Source of the DNA: Porticoccus sp038143955
GTDB lineage: Bacteria; Pseudomonadota; Gammaproteobacteria; Pseudomonadales; Porticoccaceae
Assembly (NCBI GenBank): GCA_038143955.1
Contig: JAYQMT010000005.1
Coordinates: 248,001 to 312,000 of the forward strand
Direction: 5' to 3'
Length of the DNA stretch: 64,000 bases
In this document: positions 10,266 through 19,144 of the stretch, piece after piece
How positions within the stretch are numbered: position 1 is the stretch's first letter
Layout of the letters: each line of letters begins with the position of its first letter
Made by a program: the position numbers and the translations under genes
The notes under the pieces: model-generated
What the model was told of the DNA's origin: nothing
The model's database searches: none
The model's input: only the letters and a program-made list of their open reading frames with translations

Positions 10266-11624
10266 ATGAGCCCTTTGGAAAAAAAAAGTCTGTTCGGTTT
10301 AGCATCTCTCTATGCTTTTCGAATGATTGGTTTATTTATGTTACTTCCAGTTTTATCTTTATATGCAGAGGAGTATTCAGGAAGTACCATTATACTTGTT
10401 GGCGTTGCTCTTGGAATATATGGTTTAACGCAAGGTTTATTTCAGATACCCCTGGGTTTTCTATCAGATAGATTTGGTAGAAAACCAATAATTTTTATCG
10501 GAATGTTAATGTTCTTCTTAGGCAGCATAATAGCTGCTATATCAGAAACGATGTGGGGTTTAATTGCTGGGCGTGCGCTTCAGGGCGTTGGTGCAGTTGC
10601 GAGCACTATAATGGCTTTACTTTCAGATCTCACCACTGAGCAGAGTCGAACAAAAGCTATGGCAGTCATTGGTGCTAGTATCGGCATATCTTTCGCTGTA
10701 TCTCTTATTGTAGGACCAATTTTAGCTAATCTCTGGGGGCTATCAGGTTTATTTTGGTTAACTGCAGTGCTATCGGTTGTAGGATCATTAATATTATTCT
10801 TTTTGGTCCCAACCCCGTCAGTATTGAAGAATAACCCAGAATCACAAGCAGTTCCTCAGATATTTTCTAGACTACTAAAAAATCGAGAACTCTTGCGGCT
10901 AGATTTTGGTATTGCAGTATTACATTTTTCTCAGATGGCTATCTGGATCTCGGTACCCTTAGTTTTGGAGCAAATCTTCAATTTTAATCGCGAAGGTCAC
11001 TGGATAATTTATCTAACTATTTTAGGCCTTTCATTTATCTGTAAGCTGCCGTTCATATTAATTGCTGAAAAGAAACAAAAAATTAAGTTAGTTTTTATTG
11101 GCGCAATACTTCTATTAACACTAGGAGAGATACTTCTTGGAAGCGGTTTGAATAACCATATAATTTTTTTATTAGGTTTATTTATTTTTTTCATGGCCTT
11201 TAATTTACTCGAGGCCACATTACCTTCATTAGTTAGTAAGCTTGCACCCCCCGGAGCCAAGGGTACGGCAATAGGAATTTACTCGACTAGCCAGTTTTTG
11301 GGAGCATTTTTTGGGGGTATTTCTGGCGGGATGATCGCGCATTATTTTGGATATGCAGGAGTATTTTGGTTAACTGCTTGCCTAACAATCCTATGGGTTA
11401 TATTTGCAGCGACAATGAAAAAACCACGTCATTTTAAAACACTAACGGTTCATTTGACCTCTGAAGATATTATAATTGCTGAGGATTATATTTCAGATGT
11501 ACCAGGTGTATGTGATGTTGTAATTGTTGCAGAACAAAAGCTTGCGTACTTTAAGGTAGATATGGATCAATTTTGTCCCGAAAGTATGGAGAAAATTTTG
11601 GGAAGAAAAACCTATCTTAGCTAA
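10266..11624 (+). CDS. yajR: YajR-type MFS transporter with C-terminal ferredoxin-like domain
   Basis: The 452-residue protein has the twelve hydrophobic segments of a major facilitator transporter and the DRFGRKP loop between helices 2 and 3. It is closely similar along its length to E. coli YajR, including GLTQGLFQIPLGFLSDR and ALLSDLTTEQSRTKAMA. After the last helix about 60 soluble residues (EDYISDVPGVCDVVIVAEQ) correspond to the small YAM domain of that family. The transported substrate is unknown. It lies between divergent uvrA and convergent ssb (18-base gap), the same neighbourhood as in pseudomonads. Confidence 0.88.
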   Translation: MSPLEKKSLFGLASLYAFRMIGLFMLLPVLSLYAEEYSGSTIILVGVALGIYGLTQGLFQIPLGFLSDRFGRKPIIFIGMLMFFLGSIIAAISETMWGLIAGRALQGVGAVASTIMALLSDLTTEQSRTKAMAVIGASIGISFAVSLIVGPILANLWGLSGLFWLTAVLSVVGSLILFFLVPTPSVLKNNPESQAVPQIFSRLLKNRELLRLDFGIAVLHFSQMAIWISVPLVLEQIFNFNREGHWIIYLTILGLSFICKLPFILIAEKKQKIKLVFIGAILLLTLGEILLGSGLNNHIIFLLGLFIFFMAFNLLEATLPSLVSKLAPPGAKGTAIGIYSTSQFLGAFFGGISGGMIAHYFGYAGVFWLTACLTILWVIFAATMKKPRHFKTLTVHLTSEDIIIAEDYISDVPGVCDVVIVAEQKLAYFKVDMDQFCPESMEKILGRKTYLS

Positions 11625-11642
11625 TGAAAAAATGATTCTAGC

Positions 11643-12119
11643 CTAAAATGGGATGTCATCGTCAAAGTCGTTAGATACAGAACCCTGAGTTTCCGTGATT
11701 TCTTTCGAAGCCATTTCAGTATTAGATATTGGTTTTGATAGATTACTATCCGCGCCTGAGCTCGCATAATCTGAAGAGCCACCACGACTGTCGAGCATCT
11801 GCATTTCACTAGCCACAATCTCAGTTGTATATCGATCTTGCCCATCTTGTGCTTGCCACTTGCGAGTTCGCAGAGACCCTTCTAGATAAACCTTTGATCC
11901 TTTCTTTAAATATTCTGTTGCTATTTCTGCAAGGCGATTAAAGAAAACTACTCTATGCCACTCGGTTCTTTCTTGTTGTTGACCAGTTTGTTTATCTTTC
12001 CATGACTCGCTGGTAGCAATTGTTATATTCGTAACAGCATTTCCGTTGGGCATAAATTTACCTTCTGGGTCTTTACCGAGATTCCCTACTAAAATTACCT
12101 TATTTATGCCGCGAGCCAT
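11643..12119 (-). CDS. ssb: Single-stranded DNA-binding protein
   Basis: SSB coats single-stranded DNA in replication and repair and recruits partners through its tail. The OB-fold is plain (GINKVILVGNLGKDPE, WHRVVFFNRLAEI, GSKVYLEGSLRTRKW), followed by a polar linker and the acidic partner-binding tip DFDDDIPF. I choose the ATG at 12119 (protein beginning MARGINK) over an in-frame ATG four codons upstream, because GAGG sits about six bases before it and the family starts there. Length is then 158 residues. It converges with yajR. Confidence 0.95.
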   Translation of the reverse strand: MARGINKVILVGNLGKDPEGKFMPNGNAVTNITIATSESWKDKQTGQQQERTEWHRVVFFNRLAEIATEYLKKGSKVYLEGSLRTRKWQAQDGQDRYTTEIVASEMQMLDSRGGSSDYASSGADSNLSKPISNTEMASKEITETQGSVSNDFDDDIPF

Positions 12120-12251
12120 ATTTTTCCTCAATTTTAAATTTATTATATCTAACGCATAACTTAACAGGTTTGCAATTCAAATTCTATATCGAGATTGAAG
12201 ATGCTTTTAATTGATGCAAAACATATTTGTTAATTGTTAAAATAATAATTA

Positions 12252-13462
12252 TCAATATTTCTTAAAAATTAATGTTGCATTCGTTCCGCCAAATCCAAAA
12301 CTATTACTCATAATATTCTTCAAATTAGCTTTATCTAATCGACTATCTAGAATTGGTACATCAATAGCCTCAGGATCCAGATTATCAAGATTTGCGGATG
12401 CACAAATGAAATCACTCTCCATCATCAACAAACAATAAATAGCTTCTTGTACTCCAGCTGCTCCAAGACCGTGACCAGATAGTGATTTTGTTGAGCTTAT
12501 TGGCGGGATGTCATCCCCAAACACAGCTTTAATCGCTGTTAATTCTGCGAGATCTCCTACTGGCGTGCTAGTGCCATGTGTATTTATGTAATCAATTTTA
12601 TTATCAGACGTTTCCATAGCCATTTTCATTGATCTAGTCGCTCCTTCACCAGAGGGAGCAACCATATCATAGCCATCCGATGTAGCTCCATAACCAGTAA
12701 TCTCTGCATAAATTTTTGCACCTCTAGCTACAGCATGCTCCAACTCTTCTACTATCAGGCACCCTGCACCCACTCCTGGAACAAAACCATCTCTGTCAGC
12801 ATCATAGGCCCTGGATGCTATTTCAGGCGTATCATTATATTTGCTTGAAAGTGCCCCCATGGCGTCAAACATACCTGCCATTGACCAATGCATATCTTCT
12901 GCACCACCAGCAAATATTATATCTTGCTTACCCATTTGAATTAGTTCCATGGCATGACCAATAGAATGTGCACTAGTGGCACAAGCTGATGAAATTGAGT
13001 AATTTATTCCTTTTATTTTAAATGGTGTCGCTAGGCATGCAGAAACGGTGCTAGCCATTATCTGTGTAACTCTGTAGGGCCCGGCACGCTTTATTCCTCG
13101 ATCACGCATAACATCGATCGTTTCAGTAAACATTTCCCCTGAAACACCACCAGACCCCATAACTAGCCCTGTTCTTATATTTGATACCTGATTATCTGAC
13201 AAATTAGCATCTGCGATTGCTTTTTCCATTGCAATATAACCATAAGAAGCCGATGGCCCCATAAATCTGGAGATTTTTCTATCGATATGCTCCGCTATAT
13301 CTAAATCTAATTTGGCTGCAACATTACACCGCAAACCCATTTCTTTGAACTCTTTTGGAAAGCTATACCTGATTGGCATTCATAAAGTGACTTGGTAACA
13401 GTTTCTTTATCATTACCTAAGCAAGAAACAATACCCATTCCAGTAATTACCACTCGTTTCAT
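12252..13462 (-). CDS. fabB: 3-oxoacyl-ACP synthase I FabB (frameshift near the N-terminus)
   Basis: FabB is the condensing enzyme that elongates unsaturated fatty acids. The thiolase fold has its active-site Cys in SSACATSAHSIG and the two catalytic His in THGTSTP and SGHGLGAAG. The normal start MKRVVITGMGIVSCLG lies at 13460-13462 in another frame. One extra base in the four-T run at 13353-13356 (A on the coding strand) joins it as SGIAFQKEFKEMG. The restored length is 403 residues against 406 in E. coli. It follows fabA on the same strand, the usual fabA-fabB pair of the anaerobic unsaturated fatty acid pathway. Confidence 0.95.
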
Positions 13463-13545
13463 TTTATGCCCCTGAATCATTTAATAATTCGGATATTTCT
13501 CTTCGAAAATCTGTATACTCTTATTTCTTATTATAATATAAACGT

Positions 13546-14076
13546 TTAAAAGTTGTCAGTTGAATCAAATAACCCAACACGAAGATCTTTTGCGGTATAA
13601 ATTTCTCTGCCATCAACGGACACAGTTCCGTCCGCTATAACCATTTTGAGTTTTCGTTCGACTACTCGTGACACATCAATTCTATAGGTTACAAGTTTAG
13701 CAGAAGGAAGAATTTGCCCCACAAATTTAACTTCACCAGAACCAAGAGCCCTACCTCTTCCTTGGTTACCTTTCCATGCTAAGAAAAAACCAGTTAATTG
13801 CCACATGGCATCTAAACCCAAACAACCCGGCATGACAGGGTCTCCTTCAAAATGGCAGCCAAAAAACCATAAATCTGGTCTTATATCTAGCTCAGCGATC
13901 ATTGTTCCTTTGCCGTACTTTCCTTCAGTCGCATGAATATGAGTTATTCTATCTACCATTAACATATTATGACCAGGAAGCTGAGCGTTTCCATCACCAA
14001 AGAGGTCACCCTTGCTACAAGAGATTAACTCATCATAATCATAGGAGTTTTGTGATTGTGGAATAAAAGTTGTCAT
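13546..14076 (-). CDS. fabA: 3-hydroxydecanoyl-ACP dehydratase/isomerase
   Basis: FabA dehydrates 3-hydroxydecanoyl-ACP and isomerises the product, introducing the cis double bond that FabB then elongates. The 176-residue protein shows the hot-dog-fold catalytic His in FFGCHFEGDPVMPGCLGLD, with the partner Asp in LGLDAMWQL. The N-terminal Tyr/Asp-rich segment and LGSGEVKF also match the family. The start is supported by the family length (E. coli 172). It is upstream of fabB on the same strand. Confidence 0.96.
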   Translation of the reverse strand: MTTFIPQSQNSYDYDELISCSKGDLFGDGNAQLPGHNMLMVDRITHIHATEGKYGKGTMIAELDIRPDLWFFGCHFEGDPVMPGCLGLDAMWQLTGFFLAWKGNQGRGRALGSGEVKFVGQILPSAKLVTYRIDVSRVVERKLKMVIADGTVSVDGREIYTAKDLRVGLFDSTDNF

Positions 14077-14239
14077 TGGTTGCTTAGCCTTTTTTATATT
14101 ACGTTCAGTTGCCTAAATATTTATCACTAATTAATCTAGAATTTAATCTGATATGATCTATTAAGTCCAGAAATAGAGAATAGTAGTCTAATCTACTGGT
14201 TTTGAAAAAATTGAATTTCCCTAAATTTTTTCAAGCTAC

Positions 14240-15202
14240 TCAGTATTTTCGATAAATCGAAAATTCAGCTAGCTGTAGCATTGCTGTTTTTTCAATGCTT
14301 TTAGGAAGATCTACCAAGCACTGCTTAGCATCCATAGCATGTTTTTTTGCACAAGACATGCTGTACTCTAAAGCTCCAGTTTCTCTAATAATAGTTAAAA
14401 TATTCTTTAGATCACAAACATCAGTATTCTTTATAGCTTCTTGAATCATAAGTTTTTGCGAATTTTTCCCGTTTTTCATCGCATAAATTAGAGGCAAAGT
14501 CATCTTGCCTTCAGCTAAATCATCACCAATATTTTTCCCTAAATTTTTAGAATCACCATTGTAATCCAAAACATCGTCCATTAACTGAAAGGCCATTCCA
14601 ATATTTCTTCCATAATCACTGAGAGATTGAATATGACTAGTTTCAGATTTGGCAATAATAGCACCTATTTTTGCAGCTGCATCGAAAAGTATGGCTGTTT
14701 TTTTAAATATTACTTTTTTATATATATCCTCAGATATGTTTGAGTTTCTAGCATTAGCCAGCTGTTGGACTTCTCCCTCAGATATAGCATTGGTGGTATC
14801 TGCAATAGTTTGCATTACATCTAAGTTACCTACTCCAACTAGCATTTGAAATGCTCGTGAATAAAGAAAATCTCCAACAAGCACACTAGGAGCATTTCCA
14901 AATTTTGTATTTGCAGTAGCTTTACCACGGCGAAGATCAGATGTATCTACAACATCATCATGAAGTAAAGTCGCTGTATGTATAAATTCAATAATCGCTG
15001 CTAGGTATAGATGGTTGGATCCTTGATATCCGCAAACTTTAGCACTTAAGATAACTAATAGCGGCCTCATTCGCTTGCCACCACCGTCAATGATGTATTG
15101 ACCAATATTTTCAACCAGGTCTACTTCGGAATTCAAACGATTAACAATTATAGAATTAACTTCTTCAAACTCAGATTTAACTACTTCATGAAATGGCAGC
15201 AT
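14240..15202 (-). CDS. ispB: Octaprenyl (polyprenyl) diphosphate synthase
   Basis: A trans-prenyltransferase of 320 residues that extends farnesyl diphosphate with isopentenyl diphosphate to make the quinone side chain. Both aspartate-rich motifs are present: HDDVVD followed by LRRG (first) and MDDVLDYNGD (second), with GGGKRMRP for isopentenyl diphosphate binding. Chain length cannot be read from the sequence. It is divergent from rplU-rpmA, the standard gammaproteobacterial arrangement, with about 180 bases of shared promoter region. Confidence 0.93.
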   Translation of the reverse strand: MLPFHEVVKSEFEEVNSIIVNRLNSEVDLVENIGQYIIDGGGKRMRPLLVILSAKVCGYQGSNHLYLAAIIEFIHTATLLHDDVVDTSDLRRGKATANTKFGNAPSVLVGDFLYSRAFQMLVGVGNLDVMQTIADTTNAISEGEVQQLANARNSNISEDIYKKVIFKKTAILFDAAAKIGAIIAKSETSHIQSLSDYGRNIGMAFQLMDDVLDYNGDSKNLGKNIGDDLAEGKMTLPLIYAMKNGKNSQKLMIQEAIKNTDVCDLKNILTIIRETGALEYSMSCAKKHAMDAKQCLVDLPKSIEKTAMLQLAEFSIYRKY

Positions 15203-15322
15203 GCCAGCGATCCTAACAATTTATGTAAGTTAAATATTATAACAATTATATAGATATTTTATAAAAATTTATTCTTGCGATTAAATTAGGTTTATCTTAG
15301 AATTCAACACCTCGTAAAATCG

Positions 15323-15346
15323 GCCTTAAAAAATAGTTTTTTAGGC
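15323..15346 (+). promoter_or_regulatory. Hairpin in the rplU 5' leader
   Basis: A stem of GCC and TAAAAAA (15323-15333, with one bulged T) pairs with TTTTTTA and GGC (15337-15346) around a TAG loop. It ends 34 bases before the rplU start, after a presumed upstream promoter. It could be an autoregulatory or stability element for the L21-L27 mRNA, or on the other strand part of the ispB leader. Function is inferred from position only. Confidence 0.3.
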
Positions 15347-15380
15347 GTAAACTGGTTATTACGAATACGGAGAAAACTCT

Positions 15381-15887
15381 ATGTACGCAGTAATAAAAAG
15401 TGGCGGTAAGCAGCATCGTGTTGAAGAAGGTGAATTCCTTCGTGTGGAAAAAATGGATATAGCAACTGGTGAAAAAATTGACTTTGATGAAGTGCTCATG
15501 GTTACAAACGGTGATGAGGTAAAAATAGGCACACCTTTCGTAACTGGAGTAAAAGTTACTGCAGAGGTATTGACGCACGGTCGTTCTGATAAAGTAAAGA
15601 TAATCAAGTTCAACCGTCGCAAGCATAGTAGAAAGCAAATGGGCCATCGTCAATGGTTCACTGAAATAAAGATTATTAGTATAGGTTCTGATAAACCAAA
15701 GACTGCAGCTAAACCAAAGACTGCAGCTAAACCAAAGACTGCAGCTAAACCAAAGACTGAAGCTAAACCAAAGACTGCAGCTAAATCAAAGACTGCAGCT
15801 AAATCAAAGACTGCAGCTAAACCAAAGGCTGCAGCTAAACCAAAGGCTGCAGCTAAATCAAAAATCAAGACTGAAGTTAAGAAATAG
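15381..15887 (+). CDS. rplU: 50S ribosomal protein L21 with a long Lys/Ala-rich repeat tail
   Basis: Residues 1-102 or so are an ordinary L21 (MYAVIKSGGKQHRVEEGEFLRVEK, then FNRRKHSRKQMGHRQ), a 23S rRNA-binding protein of the large subunit. The family is usually about 103 residues; this one has 168. The extra C-terminal part is made of nine six-residue repeats of the type KPKTAA plus a lysine-rich end. Such a tail is strongly basic and probably disordered, and could contact rRNA or other nucleic acid. It is followed nine bases later by rpmA. The repeat DNA could also expand or contract easily. Confidence 0.95.
   Translation: MYAVIKSGGKQHRVEEGEFLRVEKMDIATGEKIDFDEVLMVTNGDEVKIGTPFVTGVKVTAEVLTHGRSDKVKIIKFNRRKHSRKQMGHRQWFTEIKIISIGSDKPKTAAKPKTAAKPKTAAKPKTEAKPKTAAKSKTAAKSKTAAKPKAAAKPKAAAKSKIKTEVKK
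15693..15854 (+). repeat. Nine tandem 18-bp repeats inside rplU
   Basis: Nine in-frame copies of an 18-base unit, consensus AAACCAAAGACTGCAGCT, run without a gap. Each encodes KPKTAA or a variant (KPKTEA once, KSKTAA twice, KPKAAA twice at the end). The first three copies are identical, which points to recent slippage or unequal exchange. Confidence 0.97.
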
Positions 15888-15896
15888 GAGACCGTT

Positions 15897-16154
15897 ATGG
15901 CTCATAAGAAAGCTGGTGGTAGTACAAGAAACGGACGCGATTCAGAAAGTAAAAGACTCGGGGTTAAACGCTACGGCGGTGAGAACGTCTCTGCTGGAAG
16001 CATTATTGTAAGACAGCGTGGAACAAAGTTTTATGCTGGAACTAATGCAGGTATTGGTCGAGATCATACAATTTTCGCAACCAGCACCGGAGAAGTAAGA
16101 TTTTCAACGAAAGGTCCAAAAAATCGTAAATATGTTGATATTATTTCTGCATAA
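15897..16154 (+). CDS. rpmA: 50S ribosomal protein L27
   Basis: The 85-residue protein begins MAHKKAGGSTRNGRDSESKR, the L27 signature whose N-terminus reaches the peptidyl-transferase centre. It lacks the cleavable N-terminal extension of Firmicutes L27. Length and the QRGTKFYAGTNAGIGRDHT segment match E. coli L27. It is cotranscribed with rplU; a strong terminator follows at 16233-16255, separating it from obgE. Confidence 0.97.
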   Translation: MAHKKAGGSTRNGRDSESKRLGVKRYGGENVSAGSIIVRQRGTKFYAGTNAGIGRDHTIFATSTGEVRFSTKGPKNRKYVDIISA

Positions 16155-16232
16155 TGTCCTTTGATTTCTTTTGGAGACCTTAATTAATAATTATTTTAAT
16201 AGTATTGAAATCATTTCAATGATCTAATTTTA

Positions 16233-16255
16233 ACCCTGCGAAAGCGGGGTTTTTT
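16233..16255 (+). terminator. Rho-independent terminator after rpmA
   Basis: ACCCTGC (16233-16239) pairs with GCGGGGT (16244-16250) around a GAAA tetraloop, with one T-G wobble, and runs into six T. It ends the rplU-rpmA unit 35 bases before obgE. Confidence 0.9.
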
Positions 16256-16289
16256 ATTTTTGATAAAAATATATTAGTGGTTGGAACTT

Positions 16290-17420
16290 ATGAAATTTGT
16301 TGACGAAGCAACTATTCATGTGCAGGCAGGTCGGGGTGGAAATGGTTGCCTAAGTTTTCGTCGTGAAAAATTTATTGAAAAAGGTGGCCCTGACGGAGGT
16401 GACGGAGGTGATGGCGGTAATATTTACTTGGTAGGAGATAGTAGTCTTAATACTCTAGTAGATTTTCGCTTTCAGCGTAACTTCAATGCTGAAAGTGGAG
16501 AGGAGGGTAAACCAAAGAACTGCACAGGAAGGGGTGGAAATGATTTGATCCTTAAGGTACCTGTGGGTACAACCGTAATAGATGAAGCTACTCAGGAAAC
16601 ACTTGGCGATATAACAGGAAGTGGAGACCACTTATTAGTAGCTAAGGCAGGCTTCCATGGTTTGGGGAATACACGTTACAAATCGAGCATTAATCGCGCA
16701 CCCAGGCAGACTTCATTAGGTACTGATGGGGAATTCCGTCATCTTAAGCTTGAACTAAAAATCTTGGCTGATGTTGGCCTACTTGGACTTCCCAATGCAG
16801 GTAAATCAACATTTATTCGATCTGTATCTGCAGCTCGGCCAAAGGTAGCAGATTATCCTTTTACTACCTTAGTGCCAAACTTAGGGGTAGTCAGCCCTGA
16901 AAAATATCGGAGTTTTGTAATTGCAGATATACCAGGTTTAGTTCAAGGAGCCGCAGATGGTGCAGGACTAGGAATTCGTTTTCTTAAGCACTTAACTAGA
17001 ACACGCATATTGCTTCACTTGGTTGATATGCTTCCAGCTGACGGTTCCTGTCCTATCAATAATATCAAGGTTATTGAAAATGAACTAGATTTATTCAGTC
17101 ATACACTCTATTGTCGAGAGCGTTGGTTAGTCTTGAACAAAACTGATCTACTGTCAGAGATCGAAAGAAAAGATAAATGTACGAAAGTTGTAAAAAAATT
17201 AAGATGGACTGGCCCTGTATATTGTATATCTGGTATCAGCTCTCTTGGAACAGATGCTTTGTGTCAAGATATAATGAGTCATCTTGATAAGTCCCGGAAT
17301 GCTGAGCAAGAGGATTCAGATATAGCGGCCCATGAATTAGAAAGTCAGATAAAAATGCAGCTCGAAGCTAGAGAGAGGATAAAAATGCTTAAGGAGTCAT
17401 CATTGTCATTTGATGATTAA
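16290..17420 (+). CDS. obgE: GTPase ObgE/CgtA
   Basis: Obg is an essential GTPase bound to the 50S subunit, linking ribosome maturation to nucleotide levels. The glycine-rich Obg domain (GRGGNGCLSFRREK, GGPDGGDGGDGG) is followed by the G domain with GLPNAGKS (G1), DIPGL (G3) and NKTD (G4). I choose the ATG at 16290, giving MKFVDEATI as in all close relatives, over an in-frame TTG three codons upstream. The 376-residue length is close to E. coli ObgE (390). It lies between rpmA and proB in the conserved order. Confidence 0.96.
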   Translation: MKFVDEATIHVQAGRGGNGCLSFRREKFIEKGGPDGGDGGDGGNIYLVGDSSLNTLVDFRFQRNFNAESGEEGKPKNCTGRGGNDLILKVPVGTTVIDEATQETLGDITGSGDHLLVAKAGFHGLGNTRYKSSINRAPRQTSLGTDGEFRHLKLELKILADVGLLGLPNAGKSTFIRSVSAARPKVADYPFTTLVPNLGVVSPEKYRSFVIADIPGLVQGAADGAGLGIRFLKHLTRTRILLHLVDMLPADGSCPINNIKVIENELDLFSHTLYCRERWLVLNKTDLLSEIERKDKCTKVVKKLRWTGPVYCISGISSLGTDALCQDIMSHLDKSRNAEQEDSDIAAHELESQIKMQLEARERIKMLKESSLSFDD

Positions 17421-17490
17421 GTTGAATAATGAAATTTAAAAGTTTTTAAAAAAATAAAGTTTTTAGAGAAAATAGTTAGCTGAGTAATGT

Positions 17491-18615
17491 ATGGTAAATA
17501 ACAGAGATTGCATAAAAAACTCAAAGCGATGGGTAGTAAAAATTGGAAGTGCCTTGCTTACAGATAACGGTAATGGGCTGGATAAGGAAGCTATCGCGCT
17601 GTGGGTAGAACAAATAGTACATCAACTAGATTGTGGAATAGAGATTATAATTGTTTCTTCTGGTGCAGTAGCAGAGGGAATGTCTAGACTTAGCTGGATC
17701 GATAGACCTAATTCTGTCCATGAGCTGCAAGTTGCAGCTGCTGTTGGGCAAACAGGTCTTGTTCAGGCTTATGAGTCGCAATTTCAAGAACATGGGCGAA
17801 ATACCGCTCAAATTTTATTAGATCATGATGATATTTCAAATCGCGAGCGTTATTTAAATGTAAGAAATACACTTCAAGAATTGATTAAATTAGGTGTTAT
17901 ACCCGTTATTAATGAAAACGATACTGTTGCTACTGACCAGATTCGTTTTGGAGATAATGATACTTTGGCTGCATTGGTTGCCAATATAATAGATGCTGAT
18001 CTATTGGTTATACTTACTGACCAAGATGGCCTTTTTGATGCAGATCCAAGAAAAAATCCTAATGCAAATTTAATTACTAATGGAAGCTCTCAAGATGAAT
18101 CTCTACTTGAGCTAGCTGGGTCCTCTAGCACTCTCGGAAGAGGAGGCATGATCACAAAGCTAAAAGCAGCCAAACTCGCTGCTCGCTCAGGTGCGAACAC
18201 TGTTATAGCTGGCGGTAGAGTTAATCAGATCTTATCTAGGTTATCAGAAGGGGAAGCATTGGGTACTATGCTAATATCTGATAAAGAACCAATCGCAGCA
18301 CGAAAACAATGGTTAGTAGGTAGACTTAAAGTGTGTGGCTCTTTGACACTGGATTTGGGCGCCTCAAAGATGTTGACCGATTGTGGCAAAAGTCTTCTCC
18401 CTGTAGGAGTCCTGTCTATCAAAGGGACATTTTACAAAGGGGATCTCGTAACATGTGTTGATGAAAAGGGCCTAGAGGTCGCTAGAGGCCTTGTTAATTA
18501 CAACTCTGAAGAAAGTGCAAAAATCTTAGGCAAAAGTAGCGAAATGATCGCAGATGAATTAGGTTATTGCGATGCTGAAGAGCTAATCCATAGAGATAAT
18601 TTAGTTTTATGCTAA
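17491..18615 (+). CDS. proB: Glutamate 5-kinase
   Basis: ProB phosphorylates glutamate in the first step of proline synthesis. The amino acid kinase domain (VVKIGSALLTD, IIVSSGAVAEG, INENDTVA, RFGDNDTLAALVA) is followed by a C-terminal PUA domain from about residue 285. The 374 residues agree with the E. coli enzyme (367). It follows obgE and converges with rpsT only nine bases away, with no convincing terminator between them. proA is not in the window. Confidence 0.95.
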   Translation: MVNNRDCIKNSKRWVVKIGSALLTDNGNGLDKEAIALWVEQIVHQLDCGIEIIIVSSGAVAEGMSRLSWIDRPNSVHELQVAAAVGQTGLVQAYESQFQEHGRNTAQILLDHDDISNRERYLNVRNTLQELIKLGVIPVINENDTVATDQIRFGDNDTLAALVANIIDADLLVILTDQDGLFDADPRKNPNANLITNGSSQDESLLELAGSSSTLGRGGMITKLKAAKLAARSGANTVIAGGRVNQILSRLSEGEALGTMLISDKEPIAARKQWLVGRLKVCGSLTLDLGASKMLTDCGKSLLPVGVLSIKGTFYKGDLVTCVDEKGLEVARGLVNYNSEESAKILGKSSEMIADELGYCDAEELIHRDNLVLC

Positions 18616-18624
18616 TTACGTACT

Positions 18625-18894
18625 TCAGCTGACTGAAAGGGCTTTAATTTTTGTGTTTAATCTACTTTTGTGCCGAGCAGCTTTATTTTTATGGATAATA
18701 CCCTTGTCTGCAATGCAATCAAGCATTGGGACTACCTCATTATATGCAGCTTGGGCTGCTTCAATCTTGCCCGACTGGATTGCGGCATCTGTCTTTTTTA
18801 AATAAGTTCTAAGCATAGAGCGTAAACCGCCATTATGCCTACGATTCTTTTCATTTTGCCGCGCTCTTTTGCGTGCTTGTGATGAATTGGCCAC
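18625..18894 (-). CDS. rpsT: 30S ribosomal protein S20
   Basis: An 89-residue, very basic helical protein beginning MANSSQARKRARQNEKNRRHN with KNKAARHKSRLN near the end, as in all S20. It binds 16S rRNA early in small-subunit assembly. It is divergent from murJ-ribF with about 250 bases between, the same layout as E. coli rpsT and ribF, and converges with proB. Confidence 0.97.
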   Translation of the reverse strand: MANSSQARKRARQNEKNRRHNGGLRSMLRTYLKKTDAAIQSGKIEAAQAAYNEVVPMLDCIADKGIIHKNKAARHKSRLNTKIKALSVS

Positions 18895-19144
18895 CTAATG
18901 CTCCTTGTTAGATTTTATTTATTTTTTTAACATACTTATAAAGCGCGAGAATATACAATGTTTATCTGTGCTTATCAATATGAATTACGACGAAATCTTC
19001 ATAAAGATATTTGAATCGTCTGTCATAGCCACTCATTTTAAGAGTAAAATTAAGATTCTGTGTGAGTAAAAGAACAACCTAAGCGCTCGTAACAGATTAT
19101 CTTTAAGCCCAGCTTAAATTGTTCAAGTTATCGGAGTTCATATT

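Noticed and set aside
15693..15854. Tandem repeats as a CRISPR array
   Set aside because: The units are 18 bases, directly adjacent without spacers, and in frame inside rplU.
15650..15868. Minus-strand frame of Ala/Val/Phe/Gly-rich repeats
   Set aside because: It is the reverse reading of the L21 tail repeats; it has no ribosome site and L21 on the plus strand is certain.
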